A stretch of DNA of 51,339 nucleotides from an uncultured Muribaculaceae bacterium (GTDB taxonomy: Bacteria > Bacteroidota > Bacteroidia > Bacteroidales > Muribaculaceae). Below the pieces are notes generated by a model, which was not told where the DNA came from, did no database searches, and saw only the letters and a program-made list of their open reading frames with translations. Positions 1 to 8,526 of this stretch are shown piece after piece. The stretch lies in contig CAJUBL010000015.1 of NCBI GenBank assembly GCA_910584665.1, forward strand, positions 1 to 51,339, given 5' to 3'. The position numbers were made by a program, and so were the translations under genes. How positions within the stretch are numbered: the stretch's first letter is position 1; each line of letters opens with the position of its first letter.

Positions 1-43
1 CTATTCCGCATCGCAAACCTTTATGCATATCCCCACTGATTTT

Positions 44-865
44 CTACTGACCCCTACTCTCCCGCATCATCTTAGGATTACAATTATATTTTTTCCTGAA
101 CAGGCGATTGAAGTAGGTCACATTTGAGAATCCGACATCATAGGCAACCGAAGCTATGGCAATGTCGGTATTGTACAACATCTCTTTTGCCTTTTCAAGA
201 CGTATGCCGTTAACAAATTCAGTTAAACTCATTCCGGCATGGCGCCTCATGAAAGTACAGAATGATGATTTGTTCATTCCGATCTCTTTTGATATCTCAC
301 CAAGAGAGATGTTGCGGATATAGTTACAACGACAATATACTCTCACATTTTCAAGTCTTTGTTCAATGCGGCTTAGATTTGTGTTACGTCCTACCTGTTT
401 ACAGCTATTCGTATCTGTTATTGCCAATAGAAGCTCTATCATCTGCGGCAACCGTAAATGAGCGGGCTTGTCCCGCATGGCCAGTAATAATTCCAATATC
501 TTCCTATAGGTCCTGCCGGAATATCTGACAGCTACGGTCAGTGCTGATATCCGATTAAAGACTTCTGTAAATTCAGGAATAACCATTGACAGTTTTTCCA
601 ATGTTTCCGTTCCAAAGAATACGGAGATATTGTTGATATTACCATCTGAATCTGTTTTCATATGATCAAAATGCCATTCATGAGGAATGTTGGGCGGAAT
701 AAGGATTATCTCACCTTCAGTAATCGTTTCTGTCATATCTCCGATAGTACGCACCCCGCCGCCACACATAACATAAGACAGTTCCCATTGCCGGTGGAAA
801 TGTATTCCGATCTGCCTGTCAGGCGAAATTTTTACATCATCAAAGGTAAATGCAACGACTTTCAT
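44..865 (-). CDS. AraC family transcriptional regulator with N-terminal cupin domain
   Basis: A DNA-binding regulator of about 273 residues. The N-terminal half is a cupin-like sensor (HFHRQWELSYVMCGGG, then a proline-rich IPPNIPHEWHF strand). The C-terminal 100 residues form the double helix-turn-helix of the AraC/XylS family, ending in the usual second recognition helix region VAYDVGFSNVTYFNRLFRKKY. The start chosen is the ATG at 865 (MKVVAF); an in-frame ATG at 883 would add six residues but sits on a possible promoter element. The gene is divergent from the acyltransferase at 961, with about 95 nt between, so it may control that gene and itself. The inducer cannot be read from sequence. 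Family assignment is secure; target and ligand are inference. Confidence 0.9.
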   Translation of the reverse strand: MKVVAFTFDDVKISPDRQIGIHFHRQWELSYVMCGGGVRTIGDMTETITEGEIILIPPNIPHEWHFDHMKTDSDGNINNISVFFGTETLEKLSMVIPEFTEVFNRISALTVAVRYSGRTYRKILELLLAMRDKPAHLRLPQMIELLLAITDTNSCKQVGRNTNLSRIEQRLENVRVYCRCNYIRNISLGEISKEIGMNKSSFCTFMRRHAGMSLTEFVNGIRLEKAKEMLYNTDIAIASVAYDVGFSNVTYFNRLFRKKYNCNPKMMRESRGQ

Positions 866-960
866 AATGCAAATATAGTTCAATTAATTTAAAATTATGG
901 CAAATTAAGTACACGATTTTTTTACGAATTTTGTACCATAAATCAAAAAAAACAACTCTT

Positions 961-2139
961 ATGTCAGAAGTAACAATCCCTTTAGCCTCCAAACCGAGAT
1001 TCGAAATTCTTGACGGACTCCGTGGAGTCGCCGCAATGATTGTGGTGGCATTCCACCTGTTTGAGACCTATTCGTCAGGACCGGACGACCAGATTCTCAA
1101 CCACGGATACCTCGCGGTTGATTTCTTTTTTGTCCTGTCGGGATTTGTGATCGGCTATGCCTACGATGACCGCTGGGGACGCATGTCGACATTGAATTTC
1201 TTCAAACGCCGCCTTATTCGCCTGCAGCCGATGGTGATCTTAGGTACTCTGATAGGTGCGTTCTGGTTTTATTTCAGCGGCGCACCCGGATTCGAGCTTG
1301 TAATGCAGACACCATGGTGGAAACTGATGCTGATAACGATACTCGGATGCATAATGTTTCCCACACCTCCATCAATGGATATCAGGGGATGGAAGGAGAT
1401 CAACTCCCTTAACGGCGCACAATGGTCACTGCTGTGGGAATATATAGCCAATATCCTATACGCATTGTTTGTCAGACGGTTCGGCACGAAACTTCTTACA
1501 TGTCTTGTATTACTGTCGGCATTCCTGACCATTGACCTCGCCATGAACCTGGACACATTCGGATTATTGGAAGTACGTAGTTATGCGAAATACACGGTAA
1601 TCGGAGGATTCGGCCTTACTGCCGATCAGATATATATAGGTATCTCACGTCTGCTGTATCCGTTTTTCGGCGGACTGCTGCTTTACCGCATGAGCAAATG
1701 GCGCATAAATTTCAGAAGAGGAGGCATGACGCTCTGTTCCATAGCTGTGGCCGCCACACTCGTAGTTCCACATATCGGGGGCGATGATCACGGATGGCTG
1801 AACGGACTGTACTGCGCTGTCACAATACTGTTCATCTATCCTGTGATTGTAGCGGCCGGTGCCGGCAGTGAACTGAAAGGACGAAAAACAACAGCTGTCT
1901 GCAAATTTCTCGGAATGATCTCCTATCCGCTCTATATCACCCATTACCCTATGATCTATGTACAGATGAACTGGGCCGCGCGACATGCCGACGCACCTCT
2001 CGGCACCCATATCTGGGTAGCAGTCAGCATATTCCTCGCATCAATAGCTGTGGCATACGCAAGTATCCGAGTATACGATATTCCTGTGCGTGAGTGGCTC
2101 TCTGAAAAATTTCTCCATCAAAATAAGAAAGCTGTGTAA
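961..2139 (+). CDS. Acyltransferase 3 family membrane protein (OafA/YrhL-like)
   Basis: A multi-pass membrane O-acyltransferase of 392 residues. It has the family N-terminus RFEILDGLRGVAAMIVVAFHLFE with the conserved His, then FFFVLSGFVIGYAYDDRW and an arginine-rich FFKRRLIRLQP loop. About ten hydrophobic segments follow. Such enzymes usually acetylate or succinylate cell-surface sugars; the substrate here is unknown. I use the ATG at 961. A TTG start at 931 is possible in frame but overlaps a -7-like element (926-933, one mismatch to TAnnTTTG). The gene is divergent from an AraC regulator and is followed by a decayed gene on the other strand, so it appears to stand alone in a small accessory patch. 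Confidence 0.9.
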   Translation: MSEVTIPLASKPRFEILDGLRGVAAMIVVAFHLFETYSSGPDDQILNHGYLAVDFFFVLSGFVIGYAYDDRWGRMSTLNFFKRRLIRLQPMVILGTLIGAFWFYFSGAPGFELVMQTPWWKLMLITILGCIMFPTPPSMDIRGWKEINSLNGAQWSLLWEYIANILYALFVRRFGTKLLTCLVLLSAFLTIDLAMNLDTFGLLEVRSYAKYTVIGGFGLTADQIYIGISRLLYPFFGGLLLYRMSKWRINFRRGGMTLCSIAVAATLVVPHIGGDDHGWLNGLYCAVTILFIYPVIVAAGAGSELKGRKTTAVCKFLGMISYPLYITHYPMIYVQMNWAARHADAPLGTHIWVAVSIFLASIAVAYASIRVYDIPVREWLSEKFLHQNKKAV

Positions 2140-2181
2140 AAGGTTTTGAGGACAATATCATTGAGATAACCGAGTAATCAA

Positions 2182-2295
2182 TTACGTCATTCCCTGTTCA
2201 ATGAGAACTGCTTTTAGATTCTCTATATCTGACAAGCGTATCAATTCATTGATGGAAGCATAATCACGGATATTTCGGTTTGACCCATAATTTGA
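2182..2295 (-). pseudogene. Remnant of a KilA-N domain protein (C-terminal piece)
   Basis: A stop-to-stop frame of 37 codons on the minus strand reads NRNIRDYASINELIRLSD, then ENLKAVLIEQGMT, then TAA. From memory this matches the C-terminal part of Bacteroidetes KilA-N domain proteins, which carry an NIRDxASINELxxLSxxE motif followed by a LIxxG stretch. The next expected motif (a leucine-rich KLREIAI-like helix) is visible only after the TAA and in a shifted frame (YLNDIVLKTF at about 2145-2175). There is no start codon and a stop lies directly upstream, so the gene is broken at both ends. The homology call rests on recalled family sequence, not on a search. Confidence 0.55.
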
Positions 2296-2304
2296 TTAAC
2301 TTTG
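2273..2304 (+). promoter_or_regulatory. Bacteroidetes-type promoter for the SMR/NimA-like gene pair
   Basis: A perfect TAnnTTTG box (TAACTTTG) lies at 2297-2304, with TTTC, one mismatch from the -33 TTTG, at 2273-2276; the gap is 20 nt. Transcription would begin near 2310, giving a leader of about 55 nt. The leader holds a short AGCC/GGCT hairpin (2339-2354) enclosed by CCG/CGG. Confidence 0.6.
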
Positions 2305-2365
2305 CAACGCCTTAGAAGGAGACGCCGGGTATCGCCGCAGCCCTCAGACAGGCTCGGATTCAGTT

Positions 2366-2689
2366 ATGAATTGGATAATTCTGATTGTAGCCGGCTTCTG
2401 TGAGGTCGGCTTCACCTATTGCCTCGGACGGGCAAAATCCGTTGACGGTCTCTTCTGGTGGGGATGGATTTCCGGATTTCTTGTTTTCACAATCATCAGT
2501 ATGGGATTGCTGGCTAAAGCCACGCAGAGTCTGCCGATAGGAACAGCCTATGCGGTATGGACCGGTATCGGAGCGATCGGTACAGTATTGGCCGGCATAT
2601 TCTTCTTCCACGAACCGGCCACTTTCTGGAGGCTGTTTTTCATCTTCACACTGGTATCATCAATCATCGGACTGAAATTTGTTTCATAG
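2366..2689 (+). CDS. Small multidrug resistance (SMR) family exporter, Gdx/SugE-like
   Basis: A 107-residue four-helix inner-membrane transporter that should work as a dual-topology dimer coupled to proton entry. The essential glutamate is present at position 13 (AGFCEVGF). The helix 3 signature LPIGTAYAVWTGIGAIG is close to SugE/Gdx proteins, which export guanidinium and some quaternary ammonium compounds. The aromatic residue at position 16 is Phe, where I recall Trp in well-studied Gdx proteins. This leaves the substrate open between guanidinium and larger cations. A canonical promoter lies 62 nt upstream. The NimA-like gene starts three bases after the stop codon, so the two are almost certainly co-transcribed. 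Confidence 0.88.
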   Translation: MNWIILIVAGFCEVGFTYCLGRAKSVDGLFWWGWISGFLVFTIISMGLLAKATQSLPIGTAYAVWTGIGAIGTVLAGIFFFHEPATFWRLFFIFTLVSSIIGLKFVS

Positions 2690-2692
2690 ATT

Positions 2693-3199
2693 ATGGAGTT
2701 TAGAAAAATGAGGTGTTTCCGTCAGCAACTATCAATGCGGGAATGCAATTCGATCCTGTCATGTGCCACCTCCGGCACACTTGCATTGCTCGGTGATAAC
2801 GGCTATCCGTATGCCGTACCCATCGGTTATGTGTATTCCGACGGCACGTTTTATTTCCATAGTGCTAAGTCGGGTCATAAGGTCGACGCCATACGGGATT
2901 GTGACAAGGCTTCATTCTGCGTAATAGCCGCCGATGACGTGCATCCGGCGGAGTTCACCTCTTATTTCAGAAGCGTCATCGTATTCGGGCGGATTCAGAT
3001 AGTTGACTCAGAGGATGAAAGACTCCGGGCGACTGTATTGTTGGGCGAAAGGTATAATCCCGGTGATGCCGAAGGACTACAAAAGGAGATGGAGAAAGCC
3101 ATGTCTCACATGCTTGTCCTACGCTTTGATATCGAACACCTGTCAGGCAAGGAGGCTATAGAGCTTACACGAGACAAGAAAGCAGTATGCGGATCTTGA
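2693..3199 (+). CDS. NimA-like pyridoxamine 5'-phosphate oxidase family flavoprotein
   Basis: A 168-residue protein with the split beta-barrel FMN-binding fold. It opens with the family pattern of a short helix (MRECNSILSCATSGTLAL), a strand PYAVPIGYVY, then FYFHSAKSGHKVDAIR, which matches the Nim/PPOX branch. Some family members reduce nitroimidazole drugs to inactive amines, but most chromosomal members have no proven role, so resistance should not be assumed. It begins three bases after the SMR exporter stop and would share its mRNA, which hints at a joint detoxification role. The first ATG is used; a second Met six residues in is equally possible. There is no Cys-rich or membrane segment. 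Confidence 0.85.
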   Translation: MEFRKMRCFRQQLSMRECNSILSCATSGTLALLGDNGYPYAVPIGYVYSDGTFYFHSAKSGHKVDAIRDCDKASFCVIAADDVHPAEFTSYFRSVIVFGRIQIVDSEDERLRATVLLGERYNPGDAEGLQKEMEKAMSHMLVLRFDIEHLSGKEAIELTRDKKAVCGS

Positions 3200-3230
3200 T
3201 ATATATCAAACTGCATTGATAATCAGTTAA

Positions 3231-3262
3231 TTTGTTCAAGTGAAAAATAATAGCTAAATTTA
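3231..3262 (+). promoter_or_regulatory. Promoter of the ABC-F gene
   Basis: TTTG at 3231-3234 and TAAATTTA at 3255-3262 (one mismatch to TAnnTTTG) are separated by 20 nt. The predicted transcript starts near 3269, about 20 nt before the ABC-F start codon. Confidence 0.5.
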
Positions 3263-3288
3263 CAGCATAATACTTTATCGCTACTATT

Positions 3289-5148
3289 ATGGCGTGTTAT
3301 TTACAGATCGAAAATCTAACTAAGAGTGTCGGTGACCGTGTGTTGTTCGGTGATGTTACCTTTGGGCTTAATGAGGGTGACAAGGTTGGTGTAATTGCCA
3401 AGAACGGTACCGGAAAGACAACGTTACTGAGATGTATTGCCGGCAAGGATGATATAGACTCAGGCAAGATAACTTTTAAAGGGGATCTCAGGGTCGGTTA
3501 CCTTGAACAGCAACCGTATCTGGAAGAATCGCAATCTGTGCTCGATGCATGTCTCAATCCCGATATGCCGGGGTCAATTGTCATCAAGGAATATGAGCAG
3601 GCTGTGGAAAACGGAGATCCATCGATACTCGAGAAAGCTATCGCCGAGATGGATTCGGCCGGTATATGGGATTATGAGGACCGTTTAAAGCAACTTCTCA
3701 CACAGCTTCATATTACCGATATGAATCAATGTGTGGCACAGCTGTCTGGCGGACAGCGCAAGCGTGTCGCAATAGCGCGTATCATACTTGAGAATCCTGA
3801 CCTTGTGATTCTTGATGAGCCGACAAACCATCTTGATATAGAAACGATCGAATGGCTGGAAGGCTGGCTCAGACGCAGCCGCACTACCCTACTGATGGTA
3901 ACCCATGACCGTTATTTTCTCGACAGGGTGTGTAACCGTATAATTGAGATTGACCGTGAACAGATATACTGCTATGACGGTAATTATGATTACTATATAC
4001 GCAAGCGTTCCGAACGCATAGAGGCAATGGCATCAGAACTTGCCAAGATAAAGAACACTTTACGTAAGGAGCAGGAATGGATGAACCGTCAGCCTCAGGC
4101 GCGGGCGGGTAAAGCCCGTTACCGTATCGAATCGTTCTATGATCTGAAAGAGCGCTCAAAGGTAAATCTCACTGAGAGGAATATAAATCTGGATGTGAAA
4201 TCATCATATATCGGATCAAAGATATTTGAGGCCGAACATATTTCCAAACGGTTCGGTGACCGTATAATACTTGATGATTTCACTTATACGTTTGCCCGTT
4301 ACGAGAAACTTGGAATCATCGGACCAAACGGGGCCGGCAAGTCGACATTCATCAAAATGCTTCAAGGTATAGTATCTCATGACAGCGGCAACTGGAATGT
4401 TGGCGAAACAGTACGGTTCGGTTACTACAGCCAGGACGGGATACAGCTTGACAGCAATAAAAAAGTCATAGATGCGGTCACGGAGCGGTGTGAGGAGATA
4501 ACTATCAATGGAGGACATACATATTCTCCCATGCAGTTTCTGCAGAAGTTTCTATTCACACCTGCCGATCAGCAGAAATATATACACACTCTGAGCGGAG
4601 GCGAGCTTGCCCGGCTGCATCTTGCCACTGTCCTGATGATGTCGCCTAATTTTCTTATCCTTGATGAACCGACAAATGATCTTGATATTGTGACGCTCGG
4701 CATTCTTGAGGAGTATCTTATGGAATTCAAGGGGTGTGTGATTGTAATTTCCCATGATCGTTTCTTTCTGGATTCGATTGTTGACCATCTGTTTGTGTTT
4801 GAGGGAAATGGTGTGATCAGGGATTTTCCCGGAAATTATACCGAATACCGGTCATATCAAAAAGACAATGATGTGCATCAGGCTGATTCAGGCAACAAGC
4901 CGAAAGTATCATACGAAAAACCGAAATCCGAGCGTAAAGTAAAGATGACATATAACGAACGCAGGGAGTTTGAAAAAATCGGTAAGGAAATCGAACTTCT
5001 GACAGAAGAGAAATCGGCCCTCGAACGGCTGTTCAACAGCGGTGAAGTTATAACCGATATGGATGTGAAGTCACGGAGATACAACGAGATTTCTGAACTT
5101 CTTGACGAAAAAGAGATGCGCTGGCTGGAACTGTCGGAGAAGGACTGA
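3289..5148 (+). CDS. ABC-F family ATPase, Uup-like ribosome-associated protein
   Basis: A soluble tandem ATPase of 619 residues with no membrane segments. The first nucleotide-binding domain has Walker A AKNGTGKTT (37-45), signature LSGGQ (152-156) and Walker B LVILDEPTNHLD (172-183). The second has GPNGAGKST (345-353), LSGGE (about 435) and LILDEPTNDLD (about 456-466). The linker is rich in Arg and Lys, as expected for a P-site tRNA interaction motif. A charged C-terminal tail of about 70 residues is predicted to form a coiled coil, as in Uup. Members act on translating ribosomes; some confer antibiotic protection. The Uup-like architecture suggests a housekeeping role here, not drug resistance. 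It has its own promoter and a likely terminator. Confidence 0.92.
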   Translation: MACYLQIENLTKSVGDRVLFGDVTFGLNEGDKVGVIAKNGTGKTTLLRCIAGKDDIDSGKITFKGDLRVGYLEQQPYLEESQSVLDACLNPDMPGSIVIKEYEQAVENGDPSILEKAIAEMDSAGIWDYEDRLKQLLTQLHITDMNQCVAQLSGGQRKRVAIARIILENPDLVILDEPTNHLDIETIEWLEGWLRRSRTTLLMVTHDRYFLDRVCNRIIEIDREQIYCYDGNYDYYIRKRSERIEAMASELAKIKNTLRKEQEWMNRQPQARAGKARYRIESFYDLKERSKVNLTERNINLDVKSSYIGSKIFEAEHISKRFGDRIILDDFTYTFARYEKLGIIGPNGAGKSTFIKMLQGIVSHDSGNWNVGETVRFGYYSQDGIQLDSNKKVIDAVTERCEEITINGGHTYSPMQFLQKFLFTPADQQKYIHTLSGGELARLHLATVLMMSPNFLILDEPTNDLDIVTLGILEEYLMEFKGCVIVISHDRFFLDSIVDHLFVFEGNGVIRDFPGNYTEYRSYQKDNDVHQADSGNKPKVSYEKPKSERKVKMTYNERREFEKIGKEIELLTEEKSALERLFNSGEVITDMDVKSRRYNEISELLDEKEMRWLELSEKD

Positions 5149-5162
5149 TTCTATAGGAGTGT

Positions 5163-5198
5163 GTCAGAGCAGAGAGTGTGTCTGACTGCAATTTTTTT
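5163..5198 (+). terminator. Probable Rho-independent terminator after the ABC-F gene
   Basis: GTCAGA (5163-5168) pairs with TCTGAC (5181-5186) across a 12-nt loop. A run of seven T follows at 5192-5198. The stem is short, so strength is uncertain. Confidence 0.45.
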
Positions 5199-5337
5199 CT
5201 TTGCAGACCGTTATTTATAATAACAGATGACGGTAAATGTTCCTGACAGACATATCATTGTCATCTGACTGAGTGAGATCCGCTACCGGCTTAGTCCTGT
5301 ATAAATCTCTGTCTTCTCTACATATAGATCATTATCA

Positions 5338-6777
5338 ATGAAGGTATCATTCATAATTCCACCACAATTTGACGGTAAACAGCCGGCCGAACGTACCGCA
5401 GGCTGTACGAGAGTCGTATATCAGGCTCCAAACATCTATGAACTTACAGTCGCTGCGGTCGTGCAGTCTATAGAAAATGTAGAGGTGTCCTATCGTGATT
5501 TTGTATATTTCAAAACTACCACTGCAGGCTTCATTGATTTCATAAAGGGTGATGACAGTGATATATATTGTATCTGGACTGTCAATCTTTCAATCGACAA
5601 TGATATAGAGGCAATAAGGTACCTGCAGCAGTACAACGAAACGTCCCGTATCGTACTGATGGGTCCGGGAGCGACATTCTTTTCAAAAAAATGTCTGACA
5701 GACAGTTCAGTTATCATTGTAAGAGGCGAACCGGAAGCTACTGTTCATGAACTGATTTCCAATATATCCAGGGGCAAATCGATCGAAAAAACCGACGGTA
5801 TCACCTTTAGGGATAATTCGGGAGTGCACACCAACAGGTCCCGGGCATTGATCAGGGATATCGACAGGCTGCCATTCGCCGCCCGTGAACTGATAAAGGA
5901 TTGTGTATTTCACAATCCCAAGATAAAGGACGGACCTTACACTACCATGGTCACATCACGCAGTTGTCCATTCAGATGCATATATTGTGTGCCATCATCC
6001 CTGACATTCGCCCGTGAGATCGATTACAGAGAGAATCACGGTATAAAGCCTCCTGTGGCATTCAGGTCTATCGACAGCATAAGGGACGAGATCGAGACAA
6101 TCTGTGAGCAGGGATACCGTGCCATAGGATTCATGGATGACAACTTCATATGGAATGAATCCCGCACGGCCCAGATATGCGGTATTCTTAAAGAAAAAGG
6201 AATAAAATGGGGATGCCAGGCCCGTGTCGACGCTATCACTGATAATGTGGCACGCGTTCTGGGTGACAGCAACTGCTGTTATGTTGATCTCGGAGTGGAA
6301 TCCTTTAACGATGAAATTCTGGAATATATAAAAAAGGGAATAAAGGTCACGGATATCTACAATGCCATTTCCCTGTTGAAGAAATACAATGTTCCTGTCA
6401 AACTCAATGTGCTCATAGGCTCATCACCCCTTGAAACGAGAGACACGATCAGGCATACTCTCAGGGAGGCAAAAAAGCTTGATGTCGACCAGATCATGTT
6501 CAATATAGTTTCTCCTTTTCCCGGTACCGAATACTATAACATTGCAATGGCAAACGGATGGATAAAAGGTGGGGAATATGTTCCTACCGATGTCCAGCGT
6601 TCTTCAATACTTGATCTTCCCCAGATCTCATCCAGAGAAATGGAACATTTGCTTTTCATCAACAATATCAGCTTTTTCCTGTCTCCAAAATTTGTTTTCA
6701 GACAACTGAAACGTTTTACATCCTTCAAAGAGTTCGCATATTCATTAAGGGCATTAAAAATAAAGCTGTTTGGATAA
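5338..6777 (+). CDS. B12-binding-type radical SAM protein (BchE-like class)
   Basis: A 479-residue enzyme. Residues 1-160 resemble a degenerate cobalamin-binding domain, with the late motif GPGATFF and VRGEPEATVHEL, but I see no clear DxHxxG cobalamin signature. The radical SAM core follows, with the cluster motif C210-x3-C214-x2-C217 (SCPFRCIYC), then GFMDDNFIW, DLGVESF and a glycine-rich VLIGSS strand. The C-terminal tail has aromatic and basic residues and may lie at the membrane. These enzymes methylate or rearrange unactivated carbons in lipids, hopanoids, tetrapyrroles or natural products. The following glycosyltransferase gene starts 21 nt downstream, so a role in a surface glycolipid is a reasonable guess. 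No substrate can be assigned. Confidence 0.85.
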   Translation: MKVSFIIPPQFDGKQPAERTAGCTRVVYQAPNIYELTVAAVVQSIENVEVSYRDFVYFKTTTAGFIDFIKGDDSDIYCIWTVNLSIDNDIEAIRYLQQYNETSRIVLMGPGATFFSKKCLTDSSVIIVRGEPEATVHELISNISRGKSIEKTDGITFRDNSGVHTNRSRALIRDIDRLPFAARELIKDCVFHNPKIKDGPYTTMVTSRSCPFRCIYCVPSSLTFAREIDYRENHGIKPPVAFRSIDSIRDEIETICEQGYRAIGFMDDNFIWNESRTAQICGILKEKGIKWGCQARVDAITDNVARVLGDSNCCYVDLGVESFNDEILEYIKKGIKVTDIYNAISLLKKYNVPVKLNVLIGSSPLETRDTIRHTLREAKKLDVDQIMFNIVSPFPGTEYYNIAMANGWIKGGEYVPTDVQRSSILDLPQISSREMEHLLFINNISFFLSPKFVFRQLKRFTSFKEFAYSLRALKIKLFG

Positions 6778-6798
6778 GATAAATAGCCATCACTGACC

Positions 6799-7557
6799 AT
6801 GAAACTGAGTGTGATAATACTTAATTACAACCAGACGGAGGCAACCCTGAGGTGTGTGGAATCTCTGGATAATGCTTTCGTAGCACTCGGCTGGAATAAG
6901 GATCAAGTGGAGATCATACTGATCGATAACGGATCGGACAATGTAATACCCGATTGCAGTCTGAACCGTTTTTCCACTCTCAGCAGTTACAGGCTGGCTG
7001 AAAATCTCGGAGTCGCACGAGGGCGCAACTATGGACTACGGAAGGCGTCGGGCGATTTAATAATGATACTGGATAACGATACGATTGTAAACAAAGATGC
7101 TGTCAGCCGGCTTGTAATGTATCTTACCGGGTCACCTCATACCGGAATTGTCGCTCCGGTTCTCAGAAATACGGATGGCTCCCTGCAATATAGTTCCAGA
7201 GAATATCCAGGTATAATTGAGAAAATAAAAAGCATTACAGGCCTTGGCAGGCATGATGTGGCGGCAGGCTGTGAAGAAGTAATGCATCCCTGTTATGTAA
7301 TAGGAGCCTGTCAACTGTTCAGAAGGGATATTATAAAGCATATAGGGATGCTTGATGAAAATATATTCTACGGACCGGAGGATGCTGATTTCTGTATAAG
7401 GGTTTCTCAGGCCGGATATACGATCGATTATCTTACCTCAGTGTCAATATATCACGACCACCGCCGTATAACAAGACGAAATCCCTTTACCGGAATCGCA
7501 TTCAGACATTTTAAAGCGCTGTTGTATTTCTACCGCAAGCACGGTCGTTGGCTATGA
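6799..7557 (+). CDS. GT2 family glycosyltransferase (rhamnosyltransferase-like)
   Basis: A 252-residue GT-A fold enzyme. It begins MKLSVIILNYN, the usual nucleotide-sugar binding strand, and has the metal-binding MILDNDTIV motif near residue 93. The later acceptor-side segment is FYGPEDADFCIRVSQAGY. This pattern is common in rhamnosyl- and related transferases of cell-surface polysaccharides. There are no transmembrane helices, so it would work at the cytoplasmic face of the membrane. It follows the radical SAM gene by 21 nt and is likely co-transcribed. The next gene is a convergent glycosyltransferase whose end is only nine bases away, and I see no terminator between them. Donor sugar and acceptor are unknown. 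Confidence 0.88.
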   Translation: MKLSVIILNYNQTEATLRCVESLDNAFVALGWNKDQVEIILIDNGSDNVIPDCSLNRFSTLSSYRLAENLGVARGRNYGLRKASGDLIMILDNDTIVNKDAVSRLVMYLTGSPHTGIVAPVLRNTDGSLQYSSREYPGIIEKIKSITGLGRHDVAAGCEEVMHPCYVIGACQLFRRDIIKHIGMLDENIFYGPEDADFCIRVSQAGYTIDYLTSVSIYHDHRRITRRNPFTGIAFRHFKALLYFYRKHGRWL

Positions 7558-7566
7558 CCAATCATT

Positions 7567-8526
7567 TTATCTGCTCACGTTAAAAACAGCATTCAGAAAC
7601 CTCAATATGCGTGGTCCGGCCATGGAAGCCAGAATGCCGAGTTTTATTTTGGGTATCACCCTTCTGTTGAGAAGGCATTGTAAACGCAACTGTTTTATGT
7701 CGTTCCATGTCTTATGGTTCAGACTGTCATATTCCGGCCTGCCGCATGTAAGAAGGAATACATTGAATGAGGCTGACAGCTGCCGGCTTATTGCCGCATT
7801 GACGACATCTTTACCGCAATCTGTTCCGCACAGATAGTCTCTCACAGATTGCATTGCCCTGACTGCATCGAGTCGGTCGGACGAAAAACTGTTAATAAAA
7901 CTTCCTATATGACTGCGGTAATAATATAATCCGGCATAGGTTACAGTGACAACAGAAGCATTAAGACATATACGTGGATATATTTCAAGATCTTCATATC
8001 TCATGGATCTGAATCTCAGGTTTTTCCATAATGATGCCTTGTAGAGTTTTGCCGATACGGAGTTATCGGAACAACGCTGATACAGCACATCGGCGAGATA
8101 CCCCCGGGCATCAATTGTCTCAAACCGCTCGTTGTTCAGTCCAAGATGACTGATGTCATGTGTCAGTCCGGCGACTGACATATCGGCACATGTCTCGGTC
8201 AGCAGCATATAAAGTATTTCAATGCATTCATGGGATATCATGTCATCGGCATCAACAAATGTCACATATTCTCCTGTCATTGCATCCAGTGCCCTGTTCC
8301 GGGCGGCAGACGGCCCGAGATTGGACTGACTGAAAACTTTTACACGGTTATCACAGCTACTGTATCGTGTCATGACATCCGATGATCCGTCCGTCGAGCC
8401 ATCATCAACCACCAGTATCTCAAGATTGCAGTATGTCTGCGCAAGAATGCTGTCAAGGCAATCACCCAGATATTCTTCGGCGTTGCAGACAGGAACGATT
8501 ACTGATATAAGCGGTTCATGGCTCAT
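7567..8526 (-). CDS. GT2 family glycosyltransferase
   Basis: A 319-residue family 2 transferase. It opens LISVIVPVCNAEEYLGDCLDS, with VVDDGSTDGS near residue 40 and the metal-binding VDADD at 91-95. It then has a YEDLEIYPR motif typical of capsular and lipopolysaccharide transferases such as EpsJ/WaaV-like proteins. The C-terminal 100 residues are less conserved and hydrophobic near the end. The start at 8526 lies in a duplicated ATGAGCC heptamer; an upstream out-of-frame ATG at 8533 opens a five-codon reading frame that overlaps this start. The gene is convergent with another glycosyltransferase. It probably adds a sugar to a surface polymer; specificity is not visible. Confidence 0.9.
   Translation of the reverse strand: MSHEPLISVIVPVCNAEEYLGDCLDSILAQTYCNLEILVVDDGSTDGSSDVMTRYSSCDNRVKVFSQSNLGPSAARNRALDAMTGEYVTFVDADDMISHECIEILYMLLTETCADMSVAGLTHDISHLGLNNERFETIDARGYLADVLYQRCSDNSVSAKLYKASLWKNLRFRSMRYEDLEIYPRICLNASVVTVTYAGLYYYRSHIGSFINSFSSDRLDAVRAMQSVRDYLCGTDCGKDVVNAAISRQLSASFNVFLLTCGRPEYDSLNHKTWNDIKQLRLQCLLNRRVIPKIKLGILASMAGPRILRFLNAVFNVSR

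Noticed and set aside
931..960. TTG start for the acyltransferase
   Set aside because: It falls within a likely -7 promoter box, and the ATG at 961 gives a normal N-terminus.
2693..3199. Nitroimidazole resistance gene (nim)
   Set aside because: The fold fits, but most chromosomal members of this family are not proven resistance genes, so only a NimA-like flavoprotein is claimed.
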